From: Hymenobacter cavernae
GTDB taxonomy: Bacteria > Bacteroidota > Bacteroidia > Cytophagales > Hymenobacteraceae
Reading direction: 5' to 3'
NCBI RefSeq assembly: GCF_014641455.1
Contig: NZ_BMHT01000001.1
Span: 372,001-436,000 of the forward strand
DNA length: 64,000 bases
Every line of letters begins with the position of its first letter. The first letter of the stretch is position 1. Positions 31,221 to 40,184 of the stretch are shown here, piece by piece. Below the pieces are notes generated by a model that worked only from the letters and a program-made list of their open reading frames with translations, made no database searches and was not told where the DNA came from. Position numbers and translations under genes: made by a program.

Positions 31221-32120
31221 CTAGGAGCGGGCTCCCGATTTCACGCGGGTTGGCGCAGCAGGCACTGCTACTTCGGCCGGGCGAAGCATGGTAATCAGAT
31301 CCGCGAGCTGCTGCTTGAGCTGCTTACGGTCTACGATGAAATCGAGGAAACCGTGTTCCAGAACAAACTCAGCGCTTTGGAAATCCTTCGGCAAATCTTT
31401 ACCGATGGTTTCCTTGATAACCCGCGGACCGGCAAAGCCGATCAGGGCGCCGGGCTCGGCAATGTTGAAGTCGCCGAGCATGGCAAACGAAGCGGTTACG
31501 CCACCCGTCGTAGGGTCGGTGAGCATAGAGATGTACGGGATGCCAGCTTCGGAAAGCAGTGCTAGCTTGGCCGAGGTTTTCGCCATCTGCATGAGCGAGT
31601 AGCCGGCCTCCATCATGCGCGCACCGCCCGATTTGCTGATCATCAGGAAGGGCGTGCGATGTTGGCGGGCGTAGTCGATGGCGCGGGCAATCTTCTCGCC
31701 CACCACCGAGCCCATCGAGCCGCCAATGAACCGGAAATCCATGCAGGCCACCACCAGATCAAGCCCATCGAGCTGCCCGTGCGCGGTGCGCACGGCATCT
31801 TTCAGCCCCGTCTGCTTTTGCGTAGCAGACACGCGCTGCGGATACGCTTTAGTATCGACGAAATGTAGTGGGTCGGCCGAGGTCATGTCGGCGTCCAGTT
31901 CCACAAACTGGTTGTTATCGAACAGAATCTCAAAGTATTCCGCCGAGTCGATCCGGTCGTGGTGGTTGCACTTGGCGCAGGTGTACAATAGCCGCTTATG
32001 CTCGGCCATGGTAGCCACCGTTTTGCACTCAGGGCATTTGTACCACAGCCCGTCCGGCGTTTCTTTCTTCTGCTCCGTCGGTGTGACGATGCCTTTCTCT
32101 ACGCGCTTAAACCAAGACAT
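31221..32120 (-). CDS. accD: Acetyl-CoA carboxylase carboxyltransferase subunit beta
   Basis: Catalyses carboxyl transfer to acetyl-CoA in fatty acid synthesis together with AccA. The 299-residue sequence has the N-terminal zinc ribbon (C29, C32, C48, C51 in YKCPECK and TCAKCNHH). The carboxyltransferase core has the [10 protein letters not shown] motif, [20 protein letters not shown] and [18 protein letters not shown]. The length and order match the family. A minus-strand -7 element (TATATTTG, 32387-32380) lies 260 nt upstream and would give a long leader; a closer one is not seen. Confidence 0.97.
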   Translation of the reverse strand: MSWFKRVEKGIVTPTEQKKETPDGLWYKCPECKTVATMAEHKRLLYTCAKCNHHDRIDSAEYFEILFDNNQFVELDADMTSADPLHFVDTKAYPQRVSATQKQTGLKDAVRTAHGQLDGLDLVVACMDFRFIGGSMGSVVGEKIARAIDYARQHRTPFLMISKSGGARMMEAGYSLMQMAKTSAKLALLSEAGIPYISMLTDPTTGGVTASFAMLGDFNIAEPGALIGFAGPRVIKETIGKDLPKDFQSAEFVLEHGFLDFIVDRKQLKQQLADLITMLRPAEVAVPAAPTRVKSGARS

Positions 32121-32511
32121 ATGTTTTCAGGAAGCTATTAAGCTATAAGCCGTTAGCTACAAGCTTTAAAGGAAGTTAATCATACCGCAACCGCTGCTTG
32201 CCGAGCAGGCTAAAACCTGATACCGGAAGCTAGCTACTTGTGGTGTGAAGCTAATTAGTTAGGTGAAGCAGGAGGATACGATAATGGTCCGGCGCTCTGG
32301 CAGAAGCACAGAAGTGCTTCGGGGTTGCGGATGGATACCATTCGGTGGAAATTTTAGAGACAAGGCCGGAAGAACAAGGCAAATATAGTCTGAAAAACGG
32401 TTCGCAGCCGGGCAGAGTTGCAACTTGCGGCCGTCGGGCCCTACCTTGCCGAGCAGACTTGCGCCCGAAACAAGCCTAGGTTCGTTCTCTTCTCTTTTTA
32501 ACGTATTCTTC
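32121..32511. other. 391-bp divergent gap, accD to OmpA lipoprotein
   Basis: No supported gene. On the minus strand TATATTTG (32387-32380) is an exact -7 element that could drive accD. A CCTAGG is at 32475. An open minus-strand frame of 102 codons here has no signal or family match and is not called. Confidence 0.5.
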
Positions 32512-33537
32512 GTGGTAAAAAAAACACCTATCCTATTCCTGTTCAGCACCGCCCTAGCGGCGGCCACTTTACTACCTGGCTGTGTTGCGTCGAAGAAATA
32601 TGATGACCTGCGCGCCCGTCAAGCGGCCATCGAGCAGGAAAAAGCTACGGCTGAGCGCCAGTACCGGCAGGCCGTAACCGAGCTAAAGAAGGCCTCCGAT
32701 GAGTTGGCCCAGTTGCGCCTCGACAACCGCCGCCTCGCCGACGACTCCACGCAAAATGGTAACGCGCTACGCCGCACCCGCACGCTCTACACGCAACTGA
32801 CGGACAGCTACGATAAGCTGCTCAAAAACAGTGACCGGGCGATGGCCGACAAATCGGCTGACTACAACAAAGTGGCCAAAGACCTAGCCCGCCGCGAAGC
32901 AGAGCTAGGTGAGCTAGCCACTTCCCTGAACAAGAGTAAAGCCGACGTCGACAAACTCAACGCCGACCTAAAAACTCGCGAAGCCAAGCTCGCTGAACTC
33001 CAGCAAGCCCTAGCCGACAAGGATAAAGCCGTGAACGACCTGAAAGCCAAAGTGAGCAATGCGTTGCTTAGCTTTAAGGACAGCGATTTGCAGGTAAAAA
33101 TGAAGGACGGCAAAGTGTACGTGTCGCTTTCCGAGCAGCTGCTGTTCAGGAGCGGCTCCACCAAAGTCGACCCCAAAGGCGTAGACGCGCTAAAAAAGCT
33201 AGCTTCCGTGCTGCAAGAGCAGAAAGATGTGAACGTAGTAGTGGAAGGCCATACCGACAATGTGCCGTTTAAAGGCGCAGTTGGTGGCATGAAGGACAAC
33301 TGGGATCTGAGCGTGCTGCGTGCCACCGAAATTGCCCGCTTGCTCACGGAAGGCGGTGTGGCGCCAAACCGCGTCACGGCGTCGGGCCGCTCGCAGTACG
33401 TGCCGGTAGCCATCAACGATTCCCCTAGCAACAAGGCCTTGAATCGTCGCACCGAAATCATTCTGACGCCCAAGCTTGACGAGTTGTTCAAGATTCTGGA
33501 TACGAATACTACATCATCTACTTCGACTACTAAGTAA
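32512..33537 (+). CDS. OmpA-family lipoprotein with coiled coil
   Basis: A 341-residue envelope lipoprotein. The start is GTG at 32512 (VKKTPILFLFSTALAAATLLPGC); lipobox LPGC gives the acylated cysteine. A long coiled-coil stretch (about 30-205) with heptad-like Ala/Leu/Lys/Glu, e.g. AELGELATSLNKSKADVDKL, precedes an OmpA C-terminal domain (about 210-325: SEQLLFRSGSTKVDPKG, VVEGHTDNVPFKG, NRRTEIILTPK). It probably anchors the envelope to peptidoglycan. An upstream in-frame ATG at 32425 would bury the signal in the chain, so GTG is preferred. A third OmpA protein in 5 kb. Confidence 0.88.
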   Translation: MVKKTPILFLFSTALAAATLLPGCVASKKYDDLRARQAAIEQEKATAERQYRQAVTELKKASDELAQLRLDNRRLADDSTQNGNALRRTRTLYTQLTDSYDKLLKNSDRAMADKSADYNKVAKDLARREAELGELATSLNKSKADVDKLNADLKTREAKLAELQQALADKDKAVNDLKAKVSNALLSFKDSDLQVKMKDGKVYVSLSEQLLFRSGSTKVDPKGVDALKKLASVLQEQKDVNVVVEGHTDNVPFKGAVGGMKDNWDLSVLRATEIARLLTEGGVAPNRVTASGRSQYVPVAINDSPSNKALNRRTEIILTPKLDELFKILDTNTTSSTSTTK

Positions 33538-33557
33538 GCCGACAGCCTCTTTTACCG

Positions 33558-33607
33558 AAAAAGCGCCAGTGAGACAACCTAGGTCAGGTTTCTCACTGGC
33601 GCTTTTT
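33558..33607 (+). terminator. Terminator after OmpA lipoprotein gene
   Basis: AAAAAGCGCCAGTGAGA pairs with TCTCACTGGCGCTTTTT. The 16-nt loop carries ACCTAGGT (33577-33584), which itself can pair as ACCT/AGGT. Confidence 0.85.
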
Positions 33608-33755
33608 GTTCATCTATAGGTGACTACTTTCTTGTTGATGTATTCCCATTTTGAAGTAGACTATTTCGATAAAAGAGTAAACTATTACATTAGAGATATG
33701 CTGGTGATTCACTTCGTAGTACCTCTGTATCTTAACCCCTTAAACTTCCCGAACT

Positions 33756-35285
33756 ATGCGTTTATCCTTATTGCGTATTCTGTTGTTTGCTTCCTTCTGG
33801 GCTGGTGCAACAGTGACTTATGCTAGCCATATCATTGGAGGTGAGCTAGCTTTTGAACCTGTAGGCGGCTCTACTAATCAGTATCGTATCATTGCCCGGC
33901 TTTATCAGGATGTAAGTCCAATGACAGTCACATTTGGACCTTCGCTTACCCTGATTTGTGGCAAGAATAGTTGCTTGAAAACAGCTCTCGGAAGTTTTAC
34001 CGCTGAGCTTTCTTTGACGCAGCGGCGACGTAGTACGCTCGCCTGCTCCAGCAGTTCAGCGTACGAAATGGGTGTCTTTGAAGGAATTGTGACGCTACCG
34101 CCGGCCCGTTGGACGCTCAGCATTTACGCTGAAAACCGTAGTTTCAATGTTTTCAACCTCATTGAGGCGTATCAAAAAGATATTCATGTAGAAGCCCTGC
34201 TGGATAACTCTAGCGGCTTAGTGGATTTTTCTCCAAAGTTTTCGTCTTTCACGCTGCCCTACGTTAGCATGAATGCGCTGCACCGCAATAGCTTTAGCGC
34301 CTTCGACCAAGATGGCGACTCACTAGTATATCGCTCCGTACAGCCTTTGGCGAGTTTACAAGGAGAAGGCGAGTGCAGCACACCTATTGCCTATAGCGGC
34401 TCTACAGGTGGCGAATTTGTCGATCCAGCTACTGGAGCGCGAGTGCCTTATGGTCCGGTCCAGTTTACTCCTGCTTTTCCCTTTCTATCCTACCAAGCCG
34501 TTAGCGGCACGGCTGTTCCCTTTTTTCAACTGAATGCCGCAACTGGTGAGCTACTCACTCAGCCTATCACCCTAGGTTACCAAGTTGTTGCTATACGGGT
34601 CGATGAATACCGTAAGCAAGGTGGCAGTTGGCAGCAGATTGGAAGTATTACACGTGATATTGCGTATTATACGCTCAATGGAGAAGGGAACCACAACCCC
34701 ACCATCACAGAAGTTAAGCTAGCTAATGCGTCAGCCTCGCAGTCGCCCGGCAACGTTATTCCTGTAAATCCAGGACAACTGGTTTCCTTGACCCTCACAG
34801 CAACTGATCCAGACGCTGGTCAAACGTTGAAATTGAGCAGTGATGTTGCTGCTATTATTCCGGGGGCTGGCTTTCAAACGCTCATCAATAATCAAGCGCA
34901 GCTCAGCTGGCAGGTACCGGCGCAACTTCCACTCGGCCGGTATTCCTTTACAGTTACCGTTAGGGATAATAGCTGCCCTGTCAACGGGAGCGAAGTGCGC
35001 ACCATCACTTTTCTGGTTACCGATAAAGTTTTGGCTACTCGTAGTCGTGAGCCTTTAGCGCAGCCTGCTTTTCCTGTTCCTTTCCACGAGCAAGTTCGGT
35101 TTCAGCTTACGACGCACAAAGCACAGGCTATTCTTATTGTCGATGAGCTAGGTCGCACAGTTGACCAACTCACGAGCCGTGCTGATGGCACCGTTATCTG
35201 GCGGCCGGCAGCTACTATCCGGCCGGGTTTATACATCGCGCGCACCGCTAATGGCCAGCAATTGCAGCGCCTGATACGCCAATAA
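33756..35285 (+). CDS. Secreted surface protein with T9SS type A sorting domain
   Basis: A 509-residue protein. A signal peptide (MRLSLLRILLFASFWAGATVTYA) precedes a start SHIIGGELAFEPVGG seen in Bacteroidetes gliding-associated surface proteins. A cadherin-like or Ig-type beta region (about 290-420) has NPTITEVKLANASASQSPG and ATDPDAGQTLKLS. The C-terminal about 75 residues (AFPVPFHEQVRFQL..., VDELGRTVDQLTS, GLYIARTANGQQLQRLIRQ) match the type A Por-secretion sorting domain. It is likely exported by the type IX system and anchored or released at the surface. Base composition is slightly more AT-rich than its neighbours. The ligand is unknown. Confidence 0.85.
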   Translation: MRLSLLRILLFASFWAGATVTYASHIIGGELAFEPVGGSTNQYRIIARLYQDVSPMTVTFGPSLTLICGKNSCLKTALGSFTAELSLTQRRRSTLACSSSSAYEMGVFEGIVTLPPARWTLSIYAENRSFNVFNLIEAYQKDIHVEALLDNSSGLVDFSPKFSSFTLPYVSMNALHRNSFSAFDQDGDSLVYRSVQPLASLQGEGECSTPIAYSGSTGGEFVDPATGARVPYGPVQFTPAFPFLSYQAVSGTAVPFFQLNAATGELLTQPITLGYQVVAIRVDEYRKQGGSWQQIGSITRDIAYYTLNGEGNHNPTITEVKLANASASQSPGNVIPVNPGQLVSLTLTATDPDAGQTLKLSSDVAAIIPGAGFQTLINNQAQLSWQVPAQLPLGRYSFTVTVRDNSCPVNGSEVRTITFLVTDKVLATRSREPLAQPAFPVPFHEQVRFQLTTHKAQAILIVDELGRTVDQLTSRADGTVIWRPAATIRPGLYIARTANGQQLQRLIRQ

Positions 35286-35358
35286 GTCAGCGGCTTACCA
35301 GAGCAGGGCTTTCGTGTAAAAAGCTAGGTACAAAGCGAGTAAAGGGAATATCAGAAAA

Positions 35359-35396
35359 CAAAAGCGCCATCCGTCAGGCAACGGATGGCACTTTTG
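35359..35396. terminator. Terminator between surface protein and sodC-like genes
   Basis: CAAAAGCGCCATCCGT pairs with ACGGATGGCACTTTTG with one mismatch and a 6-nt loop; it suits termination in both directions between convergent genes. Confidence 0.82.
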
Positions 35397-35416
35397 TTTA
35401 CCAAAGTATTATACAG

Positions 35417-35959
35417 CTACTGGTCATCCATCACAACGCCGCACCCGATATGCACCCCCGAGTTGCCGGAAGGCTGGGTTACGTAATCATCCGCGCCAGC
35501 GTGCACGATAACGGCTTTGTTCAGGATGTCACGGCTAGGATCATTGCCGCCGATGTTCCAGTCTTCGGCCGTGAGTGCCAGCACACCGTTGCCGTTCGCG
35601 TCTACGCTCATGTTGCCGATATCGCCACGGTGAAAAGGCGGGGTGTCCCGCCGACCGTGTGGCTCGTTGGTTGGATTCCAGTGTGTGCCTACGTTCATGG
35701 CCGTCGGGCCAGAGCAGTCGCCATTCTGGTGCAGGTGAACGGCGTGCTGGCCAGGCGTTGCCCCACTCACGACTACATACACCCGGACGCCGCGCCCGTT
35801 TAGCTGACTAAAGCTGACGGTGCCGAGCAGACTACTCCCGCTCTTAGCTTCCAGGTTGGCGTGGGCTAGGCGGATAATGTCACCGGTGCTGTCATCGTCG
35901 CAGCCGGACAAGGCACCTAAGGCTAGCAGCGCCCCTGTGAATAGTAAATGTTTCATCAT
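35417..35959 (-). CDS. Cu/Zn superoxide dismutase-like lipoprotein
   Basis: A 180-residue protein with lipoprotein signal (LSGC, Cys20) and the SodC fold. Copper ligands H75, H77, H93 and H153, zinc ligands H93, H101, H110 and D113 and the disulphide cysteines C82/C173 are all present (HAVHLHQNGDC, GTHWNP, FHRGDIGN, VIVHAGADD). The catalytic arginine of classical enzymes lies in GNAGxRxACG, but here the segment is GNSGVHIGCGV with His170 at that place. The protein may therefore be slow or not a dismutase but a copper-binding relative. I leave the symbol blank for this reason. ATG 35959 starts the signal. The fold call is strong; activity is uncertain. Confidence 0.85.
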   Translation of the reverse strand: MMKHLLFTGALLALGALSGCDDDSTGDIIRLAHANLEAKSGSSLLGTVSFSQLNGRGVRVYVVVSGATPGQHAVHLHQNGDCSGPTAMNVGTHWNPTNEPHGRRDTPPFHRGDIGNMSVDANGNGVLALTAEDWNIGGNDPSRDILNKAVIVHAGADDYVTQPSGNSGVHIGCGVVMDDQ

Positions 35960-36285
35960 TGTGGGATTGGGGTGAAAGAATAGCGGATGTGGAACAGTCG
36001 GCAAGCAGCTGCTAGCTGTTCTGTGGTTAGATAGTGCGCTGAATGTCAGAACATTTATCCAAAACCACAACCTCAATCGGGAATCTTTCGACTATGTGGT
36101 GCGAAGGTCCTAATCTTCGCTTAACGCCTTTGCCAAATAAAGCGCTTGGTTTAGGCGCAGTATGCCCAACTCCAACCCTATCAGAATTGGTTCGCCCCCA
36201 CTGGTTCGACTGGCTAGATAGCCGGTACTTCACACCGCCAACCTAGGTTTAGCTGCTTGACTATAGTTATATCTAACCTGAATAG
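35960..36285. other. 326-bp gap between sodC-like and glycosyltransferase genes
   Basis: No gene is supported. Two opposite-strand frames of 67-68 codons have no signal or homology. A possible sodC -7 element (TATTCTTT, minus strand, near 35978) is weak, and an ACCTAGGT lies at 36241-36248. Confidence 0.45.
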
Positions 36286-37575
36286 TTAGGCGTCCGAAAG
36301 CCCATTGTATTCCGGAGACTTATGGTACTCTCGAATAAGTATCCACTGCTTCTTCAGATTAGAACGCTGGTATATCTTCCATGCTCCTAGCAGAATTACA
36401 ACACTAAACAGAACCGCACCAAACCTTGGTTGAAATAATATAAACCCGTAGCTTTTTAGGCTTAGAAAGCGCAAAATTACTTCCATGTTGAGAAAATAAG
36501 CAAATGACGTTAAGACAAGAAGAACATAATCGCGTGCAACAAACGTATAAGCACCCAAGAAGAGAATAGATGCGTGCCAATAGCGTTCATGCATTTGTGT
36601 ATTAAAGTAGCTAAACACCACCGGAATCAAGCCAAAACTCAATAACACTAAAGGCACTTGCCCCTTTATCGGGAACCGTTTCGTCAATATACTCGTAAGC
36701 ATAGCAATAAACAGCGGAAACAATACAATAATAGAAGCAGCTATAAATAATAATAAGCCCCACTGCTTATACGTAAGAACGAAGAAGATATCATTATCAG
36801 ACATAGCACTTAGTTCCTGATGTGGAAGCAGTAAAAACCACATATTAAAAGCATTCATAGAAATCTTCGGATACCTATCTACTGCACCAAAAACAACTTT
36901 CAGAATACGCCCTAGGTCATTCTGATCGCCGCCCCACACGAAAGGCGCTACCAGAAGCACCTGCAAGAAAGCAGCCACCGCTAGTGACAAGACGAATGTC
37001 CTCCTAGAATCAATCCATTGTGGCACCCAAAGCATTAGTAACGCAGGCAGAAATATAATAGCCTGTGGCTTAGCGTTGCACGCCAGAACATAGAAGCACA
37101 GACTTCCTACAAGTTGCTGGCGTATAGCGAGCAGCATGGCAACAAACGTTAAGCATGTAAAAATAGAGTCTATCTGCCCCCAGGCTAACGTATTATATAA
37201 GTAACCTAAATTAAAGAGCAGCAACAAAGACAATAGAAAGCGCTGATGATAATTTACTCCAGCTAACGAAGCTGCTAAAATGGCTCCTATAAAATCGAAT
37301 AGTAGCGCGACAGCTTTCAACCAATGCCGGTGATGATAAATATTATCTATACTGCCTGCTACTTTCCCATATACAAATAAAACATAGTGATAAAGCGGCG
37401 TATAATCATTAGAGCTTACTCGATGATAAACATTGCTTAACCCGTAATTAAATATACCTATTGCCCAGTCGGTCCAAAGGTAAATATCAGGCTCATACCC
37501 ACTTTTAGGCACAAACAACATCACAACAATAAATAATAAAGCATATACTAATAAATACTTTATTTTCAGTTTCAT
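36286..37575 (-). CDS. Polytopic membrane glycosyltransferase-like (GT-C type)
   Basis: A 429-residue protein with about 10-12 hydrophobic segments. An early acidic loop (SGYEPDIYLWTDWAIGIF, about 25-42), a YTPLYHYVLF element and LAWGQIDSIFT resemble GT-C fold mannosyltransferases using polyprenyl-phosphate donors. No family was assigned with certainty. The gene is clearly more AT-rich than its neighbours, with codons ending in A/T, which suggests horizontal transfer or an unusual constraint. It lies alone between a gap and an AT-rich stretch ending in an inverted repeat at 37721. Flippase or other polytopic roles cannot be excluded. Confidence 0.65.
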   Translation of the reverse strand: MKLKIKYLLVYALLFIVVMLFVPKSGYEPDIYLWTDWAIGIFNYGLSNVYHRVSSNDYTPLYHYVLFVYGKVAGSIDNIYHHRHWLKAVALLFDFIGAILAASLAGVNYHQRFLLSLLLLFNLGYLYNTLAWGQIDSIFTCLTFVAMLLAIRQQLVGSLCFYVLACNAKPQAIIFLPALLMLWVPQWIDSRRTFVLSLAVAAFLQVLLVAPFVWGGDQNDLGRILKVVFGAVDRYPKISMNAFNMWFLLLPHQELSAMSDNDIFFVLTYKQWGLLLFIAASIIVLFPLFIAMLTSILTKRFPIKGQVPLVLLSFGLIPVVFSYFNTQMHERYWHASILFLGAYTFVARDYVLLVLTSFAYFLNMEVILRFLSLKSYGFILFQPRFGAVLFSVVILLGAWKIYQRSNLKKQWILIREYHKSPEYNGLSDA

Positions 37576-37812
37576 ACAAATATTAAGTTAATATTAACTT
37601 ATTATAATAACATCCTTATAACTCAAAAATGCACAAGAATATATAGCAGCTCTAACAACAACCTACCCATCCTACAACAAGCCTTGAGTTTGAACTTTGA
37701 TTATGTTTTTCTATAGCCTCACTACTATACAGTAAGAGCGTATCTGGAATTTACCATCAATCATGATAAATTCCAGATACGCTCTTACTGTATAGTAGTT
37801 AAGCGCGATTTA
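37576..37812. other. AT-rich gap with inverted repeat
   Basis: No gene. Very AT-rich sequence (37576-37640) precedes the glycosyltransferase gene on the minus strand and probably holds its promoter. The second half is the inverted repeat 37721-37799. Confidence 0.55.
37721..37799. repeat. Perfect 33-bp inverted repeat (family E)
   Basis: Arms 37721-37753 and 37767-37799 (ACTACTATACAGTAAGAGCG...) are perfect complements around a 13-nt loop. No relative was seen in this window. It lies after the cystathionine gene and could terminate it. Confidence 0.88.
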
Positions 37813-38952
37813 TTATCCAATCGCCTGCCTTAAATCCTCAATCAGATCCTCCACATCCTCAATTCCGACGCTCAGGCGGATCAGCGAATCGGAGAGGCCG
37901 GCTTTGCGCCGCTCTTCGGGCGGGATGCTGGCGTGGGTCATGGTAGCGGGGTGGCCGCACAGGCTCTCGACCCCACCCAGGCTCTCGGCCAGGGCAAACA
38001 GCTGAAACTTTTCAAGCACGGCCACGGCATCTTCCTTCCGGTCGCCTTGCAGCACAAAGGAGATCATGCCGCCGAAATCGCGCATCTGGCGGGCCGCTAT
38101 TTCGTGGTTGGGGTGGTCGGCGAAGCCGGGCCAGTACACTTTTGCTACTTTCGGGTGCTGGCGCAGGTACTCGGCCACGGCGCGGCCGTTTTCGCAGTGC
38201 CGCTGCATCCGCAAATGCAGGGTTTTGATGCCGCGCAAAATCAGGAAGCAATCCTGCGGGCCGGGCGTGCCGCCTGAGGCATTCTGAAGGAACGCCAGGC
38301 GCTGGGCCAACTCATCATCCTGCACCACAAGCGCGCCCATCACGGCGTCGGAGTGGCCACCCATGTACTTCGTGAGCGAGTGCACCACGATGTCGGCACC
38401 TAGGTCGAGCGGGGTTTGCAGGTAAGGCGTGGAGAACGTATTGTCGACGACCAGCAGCGCCCCGGCTTCCTTGGCCACGGCCGCCGCTGCTTCAATATCA
38501 ATCACGTTGAGCAGCGGGTTGGTGGGCGTTTCGACCCAAATCAATTTGGTACGCTCCGTGACCTTTTCGCGCACGGCCGTCATGTCGTGCATGGGCACGA
38601 AATGAAACTTAATACCTAGGGGTTCAAATACTTTCGTGAAGATGCGGTAGCTGCCGCCGTACAGATCGTTGGTCGAAATAACCTCGTCGCCGGGCTGGAG
38701 CAGCTTGATAATGCAATCAGTAGCGGCCATACCGGAGGCGAAAGCCAGGCCGTGCTTACCATTTTCCAAGGCAGCCACCGAGTTCTGAAGCTGGGTACGG
38801 GTAGGATTGTGAGTACGGGAATATTCGTAGCCTTTGTGGTCGCCGGGCGAGCGTTGCACGTAGGTAGAGGTCTGGTAGATCGGGGTCATAATGGCCCCGG
38901 TGGCGGGGTCTGGGTGCACCCCGGCGTGGATGGTTTTGGTTCCGAACTTCAT
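37813..38952 (-). CDS. Cystathionine gamma-synthase/lyase (PLP)
   Basis: PLP-dependent Cys/Met metabolism enzyme of 379 residues. Schiff-base lysine K195 is in HSLTKYMGGHSD. Other marks are YEYSRTHNPTR, ASGMAATDCI, YGGSYRIF and ETPTNPLLNVIDIEA. The C-terminal SLGGVESLCGHPATMTH carries the serine and other residues that shape substrate choice in the MetB/CGL group. The enzyme makes or splits cystathionine in transsulphuration. MetB and cystathionine gamma-lyase cannot be separated from sequence by eye, so no symbol is given. Confidence 0.93.
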   Translation of the reverse strand: MKFGTKTIHAGVHPDPATGAIMTPIYQTSTYVQRSPGDHKGYEYSRTHNPTRTQLQNSVAALENGKHGLAFASGMAATDCIIKLLQPGDEVISTNDLYGGSYRIFTKVFEPLGIKFHFVPMHDMTAVREKVTERTKLIWVETPTNPLLNVIDIEAAAAVAKEAGALLVVDNTFSTPYLQTPLDLGADIVVHSLTKYMGGHSDAVMGALVVQDDELAQRLAFLQNASGGTPGPQDCFLILRGIKTLHLRMQRHCENGRAVAEYLRQHPKVAKVYWPGFADHPNHEIAARQMRDFGGMISFVLQGDRKEDAVAVLEKFQLFALAESLGGVESLCGHPATMTHASIPPEERRKAGLSDSLIRLSVGIEDVEDLIEDLRQAIG

Positions 38953-39118
38953 GTGGAAGGGTGAGCTGATGGGACGTAGGAGCTAGGGCGCAAGTTAAAG
39001 AAGTGTGCTCACTAGCTTGCGTCTTATTCGAACAGCCCAGGGTTGATTACGTTCAACCTTTACGGGTGCTGATTCTCGTCGTATTTCCTTTGTGGCTGCC
39101 TGGCCGCTGCTGTTGCCC

Positions 39119-39844
39119 ATGAATTTCATCAAAGAGCTATTCCGAAAAAACGCCTCCACCCTGCTGTCCATGCTGTTTTTATCGGGCATGCCGCTGCTGG
39201 GCGTTTCGCTGGTGAGCTACGTGCTGTACCGCTCGCCCACGCTGCTCCAGAGCCTGAACTTAGGTCAGAGCGTGCTCTACTTCGTGGGGTTGGCGTTCCT
39301 GATGACGTTTGCCCTGATGCCCACCACCGTAGCGGTGCTGATTACGGGCTTCTACTTTGGCTGGCTGGGTGCGCCAGGAATGCTGGTGGCGTATGCACTG
39401 GCAGCCCTGACGGGTTATCAGGTCGCGTCGTCCCTCGACCACGGCAAGATGACGAGCTTCCTGCATCACTTCCCCAAAGTGGAGGCCGTGATGAACGAGC
39501 TGAAAACCGACAGTTGGCAATTGATTTTCCTCACGCGCATCTCGCCCGTCACGCCCTTCGCCCTGATGACGTTTGTGCTGGCCGTGTTGCGCGTAGATCG
39601 GCGCCGGTTTCTGCTGGCTTCGGTTGTCGGGATGCTGCCGCGCAGCTTGTTTTTCTACTGGCTGGGCACCAAAGCCCACGATGTGCTGGCGCTGGTGCGC
39701 GACCCGAACGCCGGCCCCACCGGCAAGCTGCTGCTTTTAGGGCTTGTCATCATCTCAATTTTTGGACTGTACTACATCTTCAACCGTGCTTTGAAGCGTG
39801 CTTTGAGCAACGGTGCCGGAAATCAGACAAAAAACTCTGCTTGA
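39119..39844 (+). CDS. TVP38/TMEM64 family (VTT-domain) membrane protein
   Basis: A 241-residue membrane protein with the VTT (SNARE-associated) domain. Hydrophobic helices and the re-entrant regions are visible around LMPTTVAVLITGFYFGWLG (about 63-81) and LIFLTRISPVTPFALMTFVL (about 138-157), with GMLPRSLFFYWLG near the end. Bacterial DedA/TVP38 proteins act in membrane lipid homeostasis, possibly undecaprenyl-phosphate or lipid flipping. ATG 39119 (MNFIKELFRK) is chosen over 39092 since it gives a positive N-terminus before the first helix. It is followed by the tRNA-Arg gene. Confidence 0.87.
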   Translation: MNFIKELFRKNASTLLSMLFLSGMPLLGVSLVSYVLYRSPTLLQSLNLGQSVLYFVGLAFLMTFALMPTTVAVLITGFYFGWLGAPGMLVAYALAALTGYQVASSLDHGKMTSFLHHFPKVEAVMNELKTDSWQLIFLTRISPVTPFALMTFVLAVLRVDRRRFLLASVVGMLPRSLFFYWLGTKAHDVLALVRDPNAGPTGKLLLLGLVIISIFGLYYIFNRALKRALSNGAGNQTKNSA

Positions 39845-39952
39845 AAATCAGCTGCTTGCGTGTTTTTTCTATCTTTTTTCAGGTTTAAAGTGTAGAAAAG
39901 CTTGTTTGACTGAAAAGTTACAGCCTATCTTTGCACCACCAAAACGAAAAAC

Positions 39953-40026
39953 GGTCACGTAGCTCAACTGGATAGAGCACCTGGCTACGAACCAGGAGGT
40001 TTGGGGTTCGACTCCCTACGTGACCA
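39953..40026 (+). tRNA. tRNA-Arg (anticodon ACG)
   Basis: A complete 74-nt cloverleaf: acceptor GGTCACG/CGTGACC (7 bp), D arm GCTC/GAGC, anticodon stem CCTGG/CCAGG with loop CTACGAA (anticodon ACG at 34-36), T arm TGGGG/CCCTA with TTCGACT, discriminator A. No CCA is encoded. Variable region AGGTT is of class I size. ACG normally becomes inosine-CG and reads CGU/CGC/CGA. Confidence 0.96.
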
Positions 40027-40030
40027 CAGA

Positions 40031-40064
40031 AAACGCCTTCAGCATTGCGCTGAAGGCGTTTTTC
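40031..40064 (+). terminator. Terminator of tRNA-Arg
   Basis: AAACGCCTTCAGC pairs with GCTGAAGGCGTTT around a 5-nt loop, followed by a T-run. Confidence 0.9.
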
Positions 40065-40184
40065 GTTTTTATCATTTCTGCCAATTAATTTTCTGTTTAC
40101 TTTTTCGGCAGAACAAGTGCTCTCCCACTCAGCAACTTGGCAAGCGCCCCTCTAGTACACCAAAACGCCCCTATTTCCGAGCTG

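Noticed and set aside
32259..32567. Minus-strand 102-codon frame before the OmpA lipoprotein
   Set aside because: No signal peptide, no domain and no promoter; overlaps the start of the plus-strand lipoprotein gene.
36027..36246. Two opposing frames of 67-68 codons between sodC-like and glycosyltransferase genes
   Set aside because: No homology, no promoter, and composition of intergenic DNA.
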